Assembly (NCBI RefSeq): GCF_015354245.1
Contig: NZ_JADKYZ010000008.1
Span: 186,001-250,000 of the forward strand
From: Diaphorobacter caeni
GTDB lineage: Bacteria; Pseudomonadota; Gammaproteobacteria; Burkholderiales; Burkholderiaceae_C
Length of the DNA stretch: 64,000 nt
Direction: 5' to 3'
Shown: positions 36,205 through 45,025 of the stretch, one piece after another
Layout: each line of letters begins with the position of its first letter
How positions within the stretch are numbered: the stretch's first letter is position 1
The notes under the pieces: model-generated
What the model saw: the letters and a program-made list of their open reading frames with translations, nothing else
Databases searched by the model: none
Told to the model about the DNA's origin: nothing
Program-made: the position numbers and the translations under genes

Positions 36205-37650
36205 TCAACGCGGGACAAGGAAGACCGATTTTTCATGCACCTTGGCGCCGTCTTCCCGCGCGGCGACTTCGAACATGACCTTGTGGGAGCCTGCCTCGGC
36301 ACTGCCGTAGGGAATCTGCAGTCGCACCAGAACCCATTTGGATTCGGCCGGGCCCACAGTGAGATCCGGATCCGTGTGAACCGTGATTCCGTTCATGCCC
36401 GTCGCACCGATGACATAGCTGCGCTGGCTCTCGGTGGCGTTCATGATCTGCAGACGGTAGACGTTCTCGAGCTTGCCACCCGCAACGATGCGCGAGAGCG
36501 CCGCGCGATCACGCACCACGTCGACCTTGAGCGGCGTTCTGCCGATGAGGCTCACCATCATCGCGATACACAGGCCCACGAGCACCGCGGTGTACAGCAA
36601 CACGCGCGGACGCAATACACGCTTGAACATCTGCGACTGCGTCAGCTTGTTCGCCATGCCGTTCTGCGTGCTCAATCGTATCAAGCCACGCGGATACTCC
36701 ATCTTGTCCATCACCGTGTTGCAAGCGTCAATGCACAGACCACAGCCGATGCACTGATATTGCAGCCCGTCGCGAATGTCGATGCCGGTCGGGCAGACCT
36801 GAACGCACATGCTGCAGTCGATGCAATCGCCCAGTCCCTTGCTCTTGTGGTCCACCTTGCGGGTACGGGGCGCACGCGGTTCGCCGCGCTCTGCGTCGTA
36901 ACCGACGATCAGCGTGTCCTTGTCGAACATCGCGCTCTGAAAACGTGCGTAGGGACACATGTACATGCAGACCTGCTCACGCATGTAACCCGCGTTGCCG
37001 TAGGTGGCGAACGCGTAGAACAGCACCCAAAACAGCTGCCAGGTGCCGTGCAGGGCGAGCAACTCCGCGCCCAGCTCGCGGATCGGCACGAAATAGCCCA
37101 CGAAGGTAAAGCCGGTCCATAGCGCGAGCGCAATCCAGATGACCTGCTTGGTGATCTTCTTCCAGATCTTCTCGAAGGTCCAGCCACCGCGGTCCAGCCG
37201 CATGCGCGCGCTGCGGTCGCCTTCCACCTTGTGCTCGATCCACATGAAGATCTCGGTGTAGACCGTCTGCGGACAGGCGAATCCGCACCACAGACGTCCC
37301 GCCACGGCCGTGAACAGGAACAGCGACAGCGCCGAGATGATCAGCAGGCCGGTGAGATAGATGAAGTCCTGTGGATAGAGCACCAACCCGAACAGGTAGA
37401 AGCGCCGTGCGCCCAGATCGAAGAGCACCATCTGGCGCTCGCCCCACTGGAACCAGGGCACCAGATAGAAGAACGCCTGCGTCAGGAACACCAGCAGCCA
37501 GCGCCAGCGCGCGAACACGCCGCTGATCGAGCGCGCGTAGATCTTCTTGTGCGCCTCATAAAGAGAAACGCTTTCGAGCTGCTCGGCATCGGGTACCGGT
37601 GTGATTGGAATGACCCGTTTTGGAGCGTTGTCACCATCTTCTGACGCCAT
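36205..37650 (-). CDS. ccoG: cbb3 oxidase accessory protein CcoG (FixG/RdxB)
   Basis: A 481-residue membrane-bound iron-sulphur protein. Several N-terminal helices surround AGRLWCGFACPQTVYTE; a ferredoxin-like part follows with CIDCSMCVQVCPTGID and CIGCGLCIDACN (two 4Fe-4S clusters); the C-terminal domain is Ig-like (FixG_C). CcoG reduces Cu(II) to Cu(I) for the oxidase active site according to work on Rhodobacter. It starts 116 bp after ccoP on the same strand. Confidence 0.93.
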   Translation of the reverse strand: MASEDGDNAPKRVIPITPVPDAEQLESVSLYEAHKKIYARSISGVFARWRWLLVFLTQAFFYLVPWFQWGERQMVLFDLGARRFYLFGLVLYPQDFIYLTGLLIISALSLFLFTAVAGRLWCGFACPQTVYTEIFMWIEHKVEGDRSARMRLDRGGWTFEKIWKKITKQVIWIALALWTGFTFVGYFVPIRELGAELLALHGTWQLFWVLFYAFATYGNAGYMREQVCMYMCPYARFQSAMFDKDTLIVGYDAERGEPRAPRTRKVDHKSKGLGDCIDCSMCVQVCPTGIDIRDGLQYQCIGCGLCIDACNTVMDKMEYPRGLIRLSTQNGMANKLTQSQMFKRVLRPRVLLYTAVLVGLCIAMMVSLIGRTPLKVDVVRDRAALSRIVAGGKLENVYRLQIMNATESQRSYVIGATGMNGITVHTDPDLTVGPAESKWVLVRLQIPYGSAEAGSHKVMFEVAAREDGAKVHEKSVFLVPR

Positions 37651-37766
37651 GATCTCTATCTTCGTGGAAGTTGTAGTTCTATCTATCCGACTCTCGAAGC
37701 GACAACGCCGGCCGTCCCTTTGTGAAGGACTGGCCGGCGTTGTTCTTCATCTTCTTTGATGCGCGA

Positions 37767-38678
37767 TCACTGCGCGGCCGACTTGTTCGACAGGCCCCAC
37801 ACATAGGCAGCCAACACCTTGACCTGGTCTTCGGTGAGCTTGTCCTTCTGTGCGGGCATTTCGTTCATCTTGCCCTTGGTGATCATCGCGACGATGGCAT
37901 CTTCGCCATAGCCGTGGAGCCAGACGTCGTCGGTCAGGTTGGGCGCGCCCAGTGCCTGATTGCCTTTGCCGTCCATGCCGTGGCAGGCTGCACAAGCCGC
38001 GAACTTGGGCTTTCCGAGAGCGGCCTTGATCGAATCGTTCGGGCTGCCCGACAGGCTCAGCACATAGTGCGCGAGATTGCGGACATCGTCCGAGCCACCG
38101 ACCGCAGCGGCCATGGGAGCCATCACGCCCATGCGGCCATCGTGAATGGTCTTGTAGATCTGATCGGGCGCGCCGCCATGCAGCCAGTCGCCATCGGCCA
38201 GATTCGGGAAGCCCTTGCTGCCGCGCGCATCCGAGCCGTGGCACTGGGCGCAGTTGTTCATGAACAGGCGGTCGCCAATGGCCATGGCCGACTTGTCGCC
38301 CGCCATCTGCTCGATGGACATCGAGCCGAAGCGCGCGTACTGCGGAGCCCACTGTTCATTGGTCTTCTGCACCTCGGCTTCGTATTCGCCCTTCTGCGAC
38401 CAGCCCAGCTTGCCGCTGAACGCGCCAAGGCCGGGGTACGCAGCCAGATAGCCAAGACCGAAGACGATGGTGATGACGAACAACCACATCCACCAGCGCG
38501 GCAGCGGGTTGTTCATCTCGGTCAGGTCCTCGTCCCAGACGTGGCCTGTGGTGTTGTCGCTGGCCGATACAACCTTCTTCTTTGCAGTGAAGATGAGCAG
38601 CAGCAGACAGGCAAGAATGCCGACGACGGTGATGCCTGCCACGTAGATCGACCAGAAATTACTGGTGAAGTCACTCAT
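37767..38678 (-). CDS. ccoP: cbb3-type cytochrome c oxidase subunit III
   Basis: A 303-residue di-haem cytochrome c anchored by an N-terminal helix (FWSIYVAGITVVGILACLLLLIF) and a second hydrophobic segment (WWMWLFVITIVFGLGYLA). The two haem sites are CAQCHG and CAACHG. It accepts electrons from soluble cytochrome c and passes them to CcoO. It lies at the end of the ccoNOQP set, 29 bp after ccoQ. Confidence 0.95.
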   Translation of the reverse strand: MSDFTSNFWSIYVAGITVVGILACLLLLIFTAKKKVVSASDNTTGHVWDEDLTEMNNPLPRWWMWLFVITIVFGLGYLAAYPGLGAFSGKLGWSQKGEYEAEVQKTNEQWAPQYARFGSMSIEQMAGDKSAMAIGDRLFMNNCAQCHGSDARGSKGFPNLADGDWLHGGAPDQIYKTIHDGRMGVMAPMAAAVGGSDDVRNLAHYVLSLSGSPNDSIKAALGKPKFAACAACHGMDGKGNQALGAPNLTDDVWLHGYGEDAIVAMITKGKMNEMPAQKDKLTEDQVKVLAAYVWGLSNKSAAQ

Positions 38679-38707
38679 GGGATTACTCTTTGTTCTTTGA
38701 GAGGACC

Positions 38708-38845
38708 TCAGTCCTCGATGAAGGGAAGTTGGGCTGCTTCGTCAAACCGGTTCTTGTTGGCACGACGCCAAGCCCAGACCCAGATGCCCACAAAGCAGAT
38801 CAGCGAAGCCACGGTGGCGACGCTGCGCATGGTCGAAATGTCCAT
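38708..38845 (-). CDS. ccoQ: cbb3-type oxidase small subunit CcoQ
   Basis: A 45-residue protein with one membrane helix (VASLICFVGIWVWAWRRANKNRF) followed by the acidic tail DEAAQLPFIED. This is the CcoQ/FixQ pattern, and the gene is in its usual place between ccoO and ccoP. CcoQ stabilises the complex. The ATG at 38845 is preceded on the minus strand by GAAGGAGCAAACC, a good ribosome-binding site. Confidence 0.9.
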   Translation of the reverse strand: MDISTMRSVATVASLICFVGIWVWAWRRANKNRFDEAAQLPFIED

Positions 38846-38863
38846 GGTTTGCTCCTTCTTTCC

Positions 38864-39496
38864 TTACTTCAATGCCCGGCCCATGACCTGCAGGTATGCG
38901 ACCAGCGCATCCATTTCGGTCTTGTCCTTGAGCTGTTCTGCCGCACCCTGGACTTCCTCGTCCGTGTAGGGCACGCCCACCTTGCGCAGCGCGTTCATGC
39001 GCGGTGCCGCGACGCTGGGGTCCACCACGGTCTTCTCCAGCCAGGGATAGGCCGGCATGTTGGACTCGGGCACCACGTCACGCGGATTGTTCAAGTGAAT
39101 GCGATGCCATTCGTCGCTGTACTTGCCGCCCACACGGTGCAGGTCGGGACCCGTGCGCTTGGAGCCCCACTGGAACGGATGGTCGTACACGAACTCACCC
39201 GCCACCGAGTAGTGGCCATAGCGCAGCGTCTCGGCGCGGAAGGGACGGATCATCTGCGAGTGGCAGTTGTAGCAACCCTCGCGGATGTAGACGTCGCGGC
39301 CGATCAGCTGCACTGCGGTGTAGGGCTTCACGCCCTCCACCGCCACCGTGGTGGACTTCTGGAAGAACAACGGAACGATTTCCGTCAGTCCGCCTATGGC
39401 GATCACCAGCAGGATCAGGACGATCATCAAGAAGTTGTTGGTTTCGATCTTCTCGTGCGTGAAACCCGACGCTGCCTTGGTTTGACTATCAGACAT
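38864..39496 (-). CDS. ccoO: cbb3-type cytochrome c oxidase subunit II
   Basis: A 210-residue membrane-anchored mono-haem cytochrome c. One N-terminal helix ([25 protein letters not shown]) is followed by the haem site [15 protein letters not shown] (Cys75, Cys78, His79) and the axial-methionine region [10 protein letters not shown]. It relays electrons from CcoP to CcoN. It lies 15 bp after ccoN. Confidence 0.95.
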   Translation of the reverse strand: MSDSQTKAASGFTHEKIETNNFLMIVLILLVIAIGGLTEIVPLFFQKSTTVAVEGVKPYTAVQLIGRDVYIREGCYNCHSQMIRPFRAETLRYGHYSVAGEFVYDHPFQWGSKRTGPDLHRVGGKYSDEWHRIHLNNPRDVVPESNMPAYPWLEKTVVDPSVAAPRMNALRKVGVPYTDEEVQGAAEQLKDKTEMDALVAYLQVMGRALK

Positions 39497-39511
39497 TCAA
39501 TATCTCCACTT

Positions 39512-40954
39512 TCAGGCGTGCGCCGCGTTGACTGCGGGAATGCTCACATTGACCGAGCGACCTGAGATGGCCGTCATCCAGACGTTCCAGGCCATCACCA
39601 CCATGCCACCGAGATACAGCAGACCGCCGAGCAGACGGATGGCGTAGAACGGATAGGTCGCCTTCACGCTTTCCACGAAGGTGTAGGTCAGCGTGCCGTC
39701 CGGATTCATGGCGCGCCACATCAGGCCCTGCATCACGCCGGCGATCCACATCGCGGCGATGTACAGCACGATGCCGATGGTCGCCATCCAGAAGTGCAGT
39801 TCGATGGCCTTGGTCGAGTACATCTTGGCGCCGCGACCGAACAGGCGAGGCACGAGGTAGTAGAGCGAACCCATGGTGATCAAGCCCACCCAGCCCAGAG
39901 CGCCGGAGTGCACGTGGCCAATGGTCCAGTCGGTGTAGTGGCTCAGTGCGTTGACGGTCTTGATGGACATCATCGGACCTTCAAAGGTCGACATGCCGTA
40001 GAACGACAGCGAAACGATCAGGAAGCGCAGCACGGGGTCGTCGCGCAGCTTGTGCCATGCGCCCGACAGCGTCATCATGCCGTTGATCATGCCGCCCCAG
40101 CTGGGAGCCAGAAGGATCAGCGAGAACACCATGCCCACGGACTGGGTCCAGTCAGGCAGAGCGGTGTAGTGCAGATGGTGCGGACCCGCCCACATGTAGG
40201 TGAAGATCAGCGCCCAGAAGTGAACGATGGACAGGCGATAGCTGTACACCGGACGACCGGCCTGCTTGGGCACGAAGTAGTACATCATGCCGAGGAAGCC
40301 CGTGGTCAGGAAGAAGCCCACGGCATTGTGACCGTACCACCATTGCACCATGGCATCCTGCACGCCAGCGTAAGCAGAGTAGCTCTTCATCCAGCCTGCC
40401 GGAATGGCCGCGCTGTTGACGATGTGCAGCAATGCCACCGCCAAGATGAAGGCACCGAAGAACCAGTTGGCCACGTAGATGTGCTTGACCTTGCGCATGC
40501 CCACGGTTCCGAAGAACACGATGGCATAGGCCACCCAGACCAGTGCGATCAGGATGTCGATGGGCCACTCCAGCTCGGCGTATTCCTTGCCGGAGGTGTA
40601 GCCCAGCGGCAGCGAGATGGCCGCTGCGACGATCACCAGCTGCCAGCCCCAGAACGTGAACGCCGCCAGTGGCGCGCAGAACAGACGGGTTTGGCACGTG
40701 CGTTGAACGACGTAGTAGCTTGTGGCGAACAAGCCACAACCACCGAACGCGAAAATCACCGCGTTGGTGTGCAAGGGCCGTAGACGACCATAGCTCAGCC
40801 ACGAAATGCCGAAGTTGAGTTCTGGCCAGGTCAGCTGTGCGGCGATGATCACGCCCACCAGCATCCCGACCACTCCCCACACGACGGCCATGATAGAAAA
40901 CTGCCGCACAACAGTGTCGTTGTAGTGCGATACACCTGCTTTTTGCGATTCCAT
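39512..40954 (-). CDS. ccoN: cbb3-type cytochrome c oxidase subunit I
   Basis: A 480-residue haem-copper oxidase subunit with 12 membrane helices, the site of oxygen reduction. Ligand histidines are visible in [42 protein letters not shown] and HVHSGALGW. The C-family tyrosine comes from the later helix rather than the CuB helix, in agreement with cbb3. A CTC/TATATAAGAGG leader lies before the start and an FNR-like box at 41008-41021. Confidence 0.96.
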   Translation of the reverse strand: MESQKAGVSHYNDTVVRQFSIMAVVWGVVGMLVGVIIAAQLTWPELNFGISWLSYGRLRPLHTNAVIFAFGGCGLFATSYYVVQRTCQTRLFCAPLAAFTFWGWQLVIVAAAISLPLGYTSGKEYAELEWPIDILIALVWVAYAIVFFGTVGMRKVKHIYVANWFFGAFILAVALLHIVNSAAIPAGWMKSYSAYAGVQDAMVQWWYGHNAVGFFLTTGFLGMMYYFVPKQAGRPVYSYRLSIVHFWALIFTYMWAGPHHLHYTALPDWTQSVGMVFSLILLAPSWGGMINGMMTLSGAWHKLRDDPVLRFLIVSLSFYGMSTFEGPMMSIKTVNALSHYTDWTIGHVHSGALGWVGLITMGSLYYLVPRLFGRGAKMYSTKAIELHFWMATIGIVLYIAAMWIAGVMQGLMWRAMNPDGTLTYTFVESVKATYPFYAIRLLGGLLYLGGMVVMAWNVWMTAISGRSVNVSIPAVNAAHA

Positions 40955-41007
40955 CGAGTACCTCTTATATAGCCGTAGCAGTTTGAAACAGCGACCACTT
41001 TTCAGCG

Positions 41008-41021
41008 TTGACGCATGTCAA
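41008..41021. promoter_or_regulatory. FNR-type box upstream of ccoN, overlapping the ccoS stop
   Basis: TTGACGCATGTCAA is a perfect palindrome matching TTGAT-N4-ATCAA at eight of ten positions, with symmetric T-to-C and A-to-G changes. Its centre is 60 bp before the ccoN start. The box shares bases with the ccoS stop codon (41018-41020), so ccoN has its own promoter despite being downstream of ccoIS. Confidence 0.65.
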
Positions 41022-41155
41022 CCGTCTTTCAAAATTCGTTCCGCTTCTTGATCTACATTCTCGAACTGGCCGCGATAAACAGCCCACCAAAGTCCGCCGA
41101 GAACGATCAGAACAAGCACCACGGACAGTGGTATGAGCAGGTAGAGGATGTCCAT
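41018..41155 (-). CDS. ccoS: cbb3-type oxidase assembly protein CcoS
   Basis: A 45-residue membrane protein: MDILYLLIPLSVVLVLIVLGGLWWAV is the single helix and YRGQFENVDQEAERIL is the conserved CcoS/FixS tail. It is needed for cofactor insertion into cbb3 oxidase. The start overlaps the ccoI stop (TGATG), so the two genes are translationally coupled. Confidence 0.92.
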   Translation of the reverse strand: MDILYLLIPLSVVLVLIVLGGLWWAVYRGQFENVDQEAERILKDG

Positions 41156-43587
41156 CAGATCGTCTCCGTGGCGAGTGCGGCCACCGGCATGGTGGGCCTG
41201 TTGAAGTTGAAAGCGGGCGCATTCTGACGAAGCGCCACGAGCTCTGGCGCGCGCGCCAGCCGCGCAGCATTGAGCACCACCAGCAGCGAGCTCGCGGCCA
41301 TGCCCAGCCCCGCCAGCCATGCCGGCATGTAACCGGCGATCGCAAGGGGCACGCAGACCGCGTTGTAGACCGCCGACCACAACAGGTTCTGGCGCACGAC
41401 GCGCATGGTGCGGCGTGCCAGCAAAAGCGACTGCCAGACCAGCTCGAGCTGATCACCCATGACAACGAAATCAGAGCGCGACTGCGCAAGCGGCACCGAG
41501 CGCCCGAACGCGAACGACACATGCGCGCCCGCGAGCACCGGGCCATCGTTGAGGCCGTCGCCCACCATCGCCACATGCCGGCCCGCGGTCTGCAGCTCCC
41601 GCAGCCGCGCGAGCTTGTCATGCGGAGTGCAGTCGCCATGCGCATCGGCAATGCCGACCTGCCCCGCCACCCGCCGCACCACCGCCGCGTTGTCGCCGGA
41701 CAGCAGCTCGACGTGAATGCCCTCGCGCTGGAGGGCTGCGATCACCGCCGTGGATTCGGAGCGCATGTCCTCGCAGAGTTCAAGACGCAGCGCCACGCGC
41801 AGTGCACCCTGCACATCCAGCGAAAGCACAACTTCCTGCCCGCCGTCTTCGCGTGGCGCGGCATTGGAGAACTTCGCAGAGCCAAGCCTCACGTTCAGCG
41901 CCTCATCAGGAAACGCAGGATGCCTTGCGATGGCGAGCACACCGGAGCCGGACACTTCCCGCACCGATTCCAGCACCCACGTGTCGACCTCGGCAGACGC
42001 CACCTGCGCCCCACCGAAAGCGGCCACGGCACGCGACACCGGATGCAGCGAGTGCCGCGCCAGGGCGACGGCCAACGCCAGTGCCTGCTGCCGCGTGATG
42101 CTTGCTTCGGCAGATTCGTGCACCGCGAGCACGGACAGTCCATCGCGCGTCAGCGTTCCCGTCTTGTCGAACACCACCGCATCCACCGAAGCCAGCGACT
42201 CGAGCCCCTGCAGATTGCGCACCAGCACGCCATTGCGCGCCAAGGTTCCAGCGGCGGTCAGCATCGAGACCGGCGTCGCCAGCGAGAGCGCGCAGGGACA
42301 GGTGACGATCAGCACCGCCACCGCCACCATCGCCGCGTGGCTCGGGCTGGTTGGCCACCACCAGACGGCTGCGGCCAGCGCGGCCAGCATCACGGCGATG
42401 AGAAACGGACGCGCCACCTTGTCGGCCAATTGCGCGAGGCGCGGCTTCTGCAGCGATGCGCTCTCCATCAACGCGACGACCTGAGCGAAGCGCGTGCCGT
42501 CGCCGGTCTGCTCCACCCGCATCTCGACCACCGCGCGCAGGTTGTAGCTGCCCGCGCAGACGCTTGCACCAAGCGGCTTGCTCAAGGGACGGGACTCTCC
42601 GGTCAGCAGCGCCTCGTCGGCCTGCGTTTCGCCTGCGGTGATGCGGCCGTCAGCGGGGAACGCCTCACCAGGCAGCACGCGCACGATGTCGCCCACCTTC
42701 AGGCGCCGCGTGGTCACGCGCACGAATTCGCCGGTGTCGATGTTCTTGCGCTCGACGCTGTCCGGCAGGCGATTGGCGACCGCCTCGAGCGCACCCGCCG
42801 TGCGGTCCCGCAGACGCAGCTCCAGCAGCCTGCCCGAGAGCAGAAAGAACACGAACATGGTGAGCGAGTCGAAATAGACCTCCGCCCCAAACGGCCCACC
42901 AGGATCGAAAGTGCCGAGCGTACTGACCACGAAGGTGATCAGCATGCCGATGGCCACCGGCAGATCCATGCTCACGCGCCGCTCGCGGATATCGCGCAGC
43001 GCGCTCGAAAAGAACGGCCCGCACGCAAAGAACATGACAGGCACGCTGATCACCCACGACGCCCAGCGCAGCAGCGTCTCCATCTCCAGGGAAAGATCAC
43101 CCGGCGTCGCCTGGTACGCGGGCCACGCGTACATCATCACCTGCATCATGCAGAAGCCCGCCACCAGCCAGCGCCAAAGCGCACGGCGGCTTTCGCGCAG
43201 GCGCTGCTCGCGCATCAGCGCATCCATGGCGGGCAGACTGCGGTAACCGGCCTTGCGCACGGCGGCCATCCACTGCGACGGCAAGACCTGCGCAGGACGC
43301 CACACCACGCGCGCGCGGCGCGTGGCGGCGCTCACGTCAACCTCAAGCACACCGGGCACCTGCCTGAGCGCATCCTCGATGGACAGCGCACAGGCTGCGC
43401 AATGCATGCCGTCAAGCACAACGAACGACTCCCAATGCCCCGCCGTCGGCAGCTCCCGCCCGAAGGCGCTCCACTCCTCGGGGTCATCCAGCAGGGTGAC
43501 ATGCGCATCCGCAGACCCGGCAGCCGGGTCCTGCGAAGACGAAAAATCTTGCACTATCGCCTGCTTATTGGCGTTGTTGATTGACAT
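41155..43587 (-). CDS. ccoI: Copper-translocating P-type ATPase CcoI (FixI)
   Basis: An 810-residue P1B-type ATPase for copper export to the periplasm, where it serves cbb3 oxidase assembly. The N-terminal heavy-metal domain has GMHCAACALSIEDAL; TGESRPLSKPLG is the actuator motif; VTCPCALSLATP is the CPC copper site; DKTGTLTRDG is the phosphorylation motif; GDGLNDGPVLAGAHV is the hinge. A ~90-residue extension precedes the first helices. The FNR-like box at 43623-43636 lies 36 bp before the start codon. Confidence 0.95.
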   Translation of the reverse strand: MSINNANKQAIVQDFSSSQDPAAGSADAHVTLLDDPEEWSAFGRELPTAGHWESFVVLDGMHCAACALSIEDALRQVPGVLEVDVSAATRRARVVWRPAQVLPSQWMAAVRKAGYRSLPAMDALMREQRLRESRRALWRWLVAGFCMMQVMMYAWPAYQATPGDLSLEMETLLRWASWVISVPVMFFACGPFFSSALRDIRERRVSMDLPVAIGMLITFVVSTLGTFDPGGPFGAEVYFDSLTMFVFFLLSGRLLELRLRDRTAGALEAVANRLPDSVERKNIDTGEFVRVTTRRLKVGDIVRVLPGEAFPADGRITAGETQADEALLTGESRPLSKPLGASVCAGSYNLRAVVEMRVEQTGDGTRFAQVVALMESASLQKPRLAQLADKVARPFLIAVMLAALAAAVWWWPTSPSHAAMVAVAVLIVTCPCALSLATPVSMLTAAGTLARNGVLVRNLQGLESLASVDAVVFDKTGTLTRDGLSVLAVHESAEASITRQQALALAVALARHSLHPVSRAVAAFGGAQVASAEVDTWVLESVREVSGSGVLAIARHPAFPDEALNVRLGSAKFSNAAPREDGGQEVVLSLDVQGALRVALRLELCEDMRSESTAVIAALQREGIHVELLSGDNAAVVRRVAGQVGIADAHGDCTPHDKLARLRELQTAGRHVAMVGDGLNDGPVLAGAHVSFAFGRSVPLAQSRSDFVVMGDQLELVWQSLLLARRTMRVVRQNLLWSAVYNAVCVPLAIAGYMPAWLAGLGMAASSLLVVLNAARLARAPELVALRQNAPAFNFNRPTMPVAALATETI

Positions 43588-43622
43588 AGGACGAAAGATA
43601 AATCCGAAGCCCCCAATGCAAT

Positions 43623-43636
43623 TTGACTTGCATCAA
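43623..43636. promoter_or_regulatory. FNR-type box between ccoI and the universal stress gene
   Basis: TTGACTTGCATCAA matches TTGAT-N4-ATCAA at nine of ten positions. It is 36 bp from ccoI and 122 bp from the divergent universal-stress-protein gene and could serve either or both. Confidence 0.65.
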
Positions 43637-43757
43637 GAGCATCGCCCCTGCTCCGACCTATGCTTCAGTTAACAAGCTGTTGCAAACAGCAGTGCTCACT
43701 GATTTATCAATGGTCCTGCGACTCATCTGACCGCGGATACTCACTAGGAGGTTCTCT

Positions 43758-44201
43758 ATGTACAAGCGCATCCTGATCGCCACCGATGGCTCCCCCCTGT
43801 CCGACAAGGCTGTCGAATCCGGTCTGGGCCTTGCGGCGCTGAGCGGCGCATCCATCGTCGCCCTGAAGGTGGTGCCCCGCTATCCCCGCAGCTACTTCGA
43901 AGGCAGTGCACCGCTCAATCGCGACGAGGTCAAGCAGGTCGAACAGCGCTGGAGCGACGCGGCCCTCGCCGAACTGGGTGAAATCAAGAAGATGGGCGCC
44001 GAGCAAGGCATTTCGGTGAAGTCCGTGGTCGCCAAGTCCGAGCTGATCGCCGAAAGCATCATCTCCGCCGCCACCAAGAACAACTGCGACCTGATCGTCA
44101 TGGCCTCCCACGGCCGCAAGGGCATCAAGCGCGTGCTGCTGGGCAGCGAAACCCAGCACGTGCTGACGCACTCGCACATTCCGGTGCTCGTGCTGCGCTG
44201 A
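43758..44201 (+). CDS. Universal stress protein (UspA family)
   Basis: A 147-residue cytoplasmic protein. MYKRILIATDGSPLSDKAVESGLGLA is the first beta-alpha unit with the conserved Asp, and MASHGRKGIKRVLLGSETQHVL carries the nucleotide-binding G-x9-G-S motif, so it is probably of the ATP-binding class. A textbook AGGAGG precedes the ATG. Its position divergent from ccoI with a shared FNR-type box suggests expression under oxygen limitation. Confidence 0.9.
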   Translation: MYKRILIATDGSPLSDKAVESGLGLAALSGASIVALKVVPRYPRSYFEGSAPLNRDEVKQVEQRWSDAALAELGEIKKMGAEQGISVKSVVAKSELIAESIISAATKNNCDLIVMASHGRKGIKRVLLGSETQHVLTHSHIPVLVLR

Positions 44202-44226
44202 TCCGCGCTTTCAAGGGCATTCGACC

Positions 44227-44252
44227 AAAGGCAGCCACGCGCTGCCTTTTTT
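44227..44252 (+). terminator. Intrinsic terminator after the universal stress gene
   Basis: AAAGGCAGC and GCTGCCTTT form a 9-bp stem with a CACGC loop, followed by further T residues, 25 bp after the stop codon. Confidence 0.85.
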
Positions 44253-44393
44253 CATGGGAGCGCAATGAGCGTGGGGCCCGCCGGGAATCTCGATGGTGGC
44301 TCCATCAAAATGGGCAAAGCTGGATCTTTTGAACCAGCCACGTTTCTGCGACAGTCCACCTGACAACCACGCCCACTCCGGAACGCAAGCCCC

Positions 44394-45017
44394 ATGTACA
44401 TCCCCGCCCATTTCGCCGAAAACCGTCCCGAGCAACTGCAACGCGTCATCCGCGAGCATCCGCTGGGAACGCTGGTCACGCATGCGGATGGCCAGCTGGA
44501 TGCCGACCATCTGCCGTTCGACTTCGATCCCGCCGTGGGCGAGCACGGTCAGCTCATCGCGCATGTCGCACGCGCGAACCCCGTCTGGCAGCGCTGCCCC
44601 ACAGGCACGCCGGTGATGGTGATCTTTCGTGGAGCCGAGTCCTACATATCGCCCAACTGGTACCCCAGCAAGCACGAGACGCACCGGCTCGTGCCCACCT
44701 GGAACTACGAGGTGGTCCACGCGCACGGCGTGATGACGATCCGCGACGACGAGAAATTCGTGCGCCGCGTCGTGGCGCTGCTCACCCGCCAGCACGAGGC
44801 CACCGAGCCCAAGCCATGGAAGATGGGCGATTCCGCACCGGATTTCATCAACGGCATGCTGCAGAACATCGTCGGCATCGAGATCGCCATCACCTCGCTG
44901 GTGGGCAAAGCCAAGCTGAGCCAGAACCGCGAGACGCGCGATCTGGCCGGTGCTGCAGACGCACTGCAGGCACGCGGAGAAACCGAGCTGGCGGAGCTGA
45001 TGCGCCCCGCCAAGTGA
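44394..45017 (+). CDS. PaiB-type FMN-binding negative transcriptional regulator family protein
   Basis: A 207-residue protein with a split-barrel flavin-binding fold. MYIPAHFAENRPEQLQRVIREHPLGTLVTH opens the domain; VMVIFRGAESYISPNWYPSKHETHRLVPTWNYEVVHAHG is the hallmark of the PaiB family. Bacillus PaiB represses sporulation and degradative enzyme genes, but most homologues are uncharacterised and the flavin or haem role is unclear. It is a single-gene unit convergent with the MatB-like gene, 8 bp apart. Confidence 0.88.
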   Translation: MYIPAHFAENRPEQLQRVIREHPLGTLVTHADGQLDADHLPFDFDPAVGEHGQLIAHVARANPVWQRCPTGTPVMVIFRGAESYISPNWYPSKHETHRLVPTWNYEVVHAHGVMTIRDDEKFVRRVVALLTRQHEATEPKPWKMGDSAPDFINGMLQNIVGIEIAITSLVGKAKLSQNRETRDLAGAADALQARGETELAELMRPAK

Positions 45018-45025
45018 TCAACAGA

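Noticed and set aside
43688-43703. TGATTTATCAA near the universal stress gene as another FNR box
   Set aside because: The half-sites are separated by 2 bp rather than 4, so it does not fit the FNR motif.
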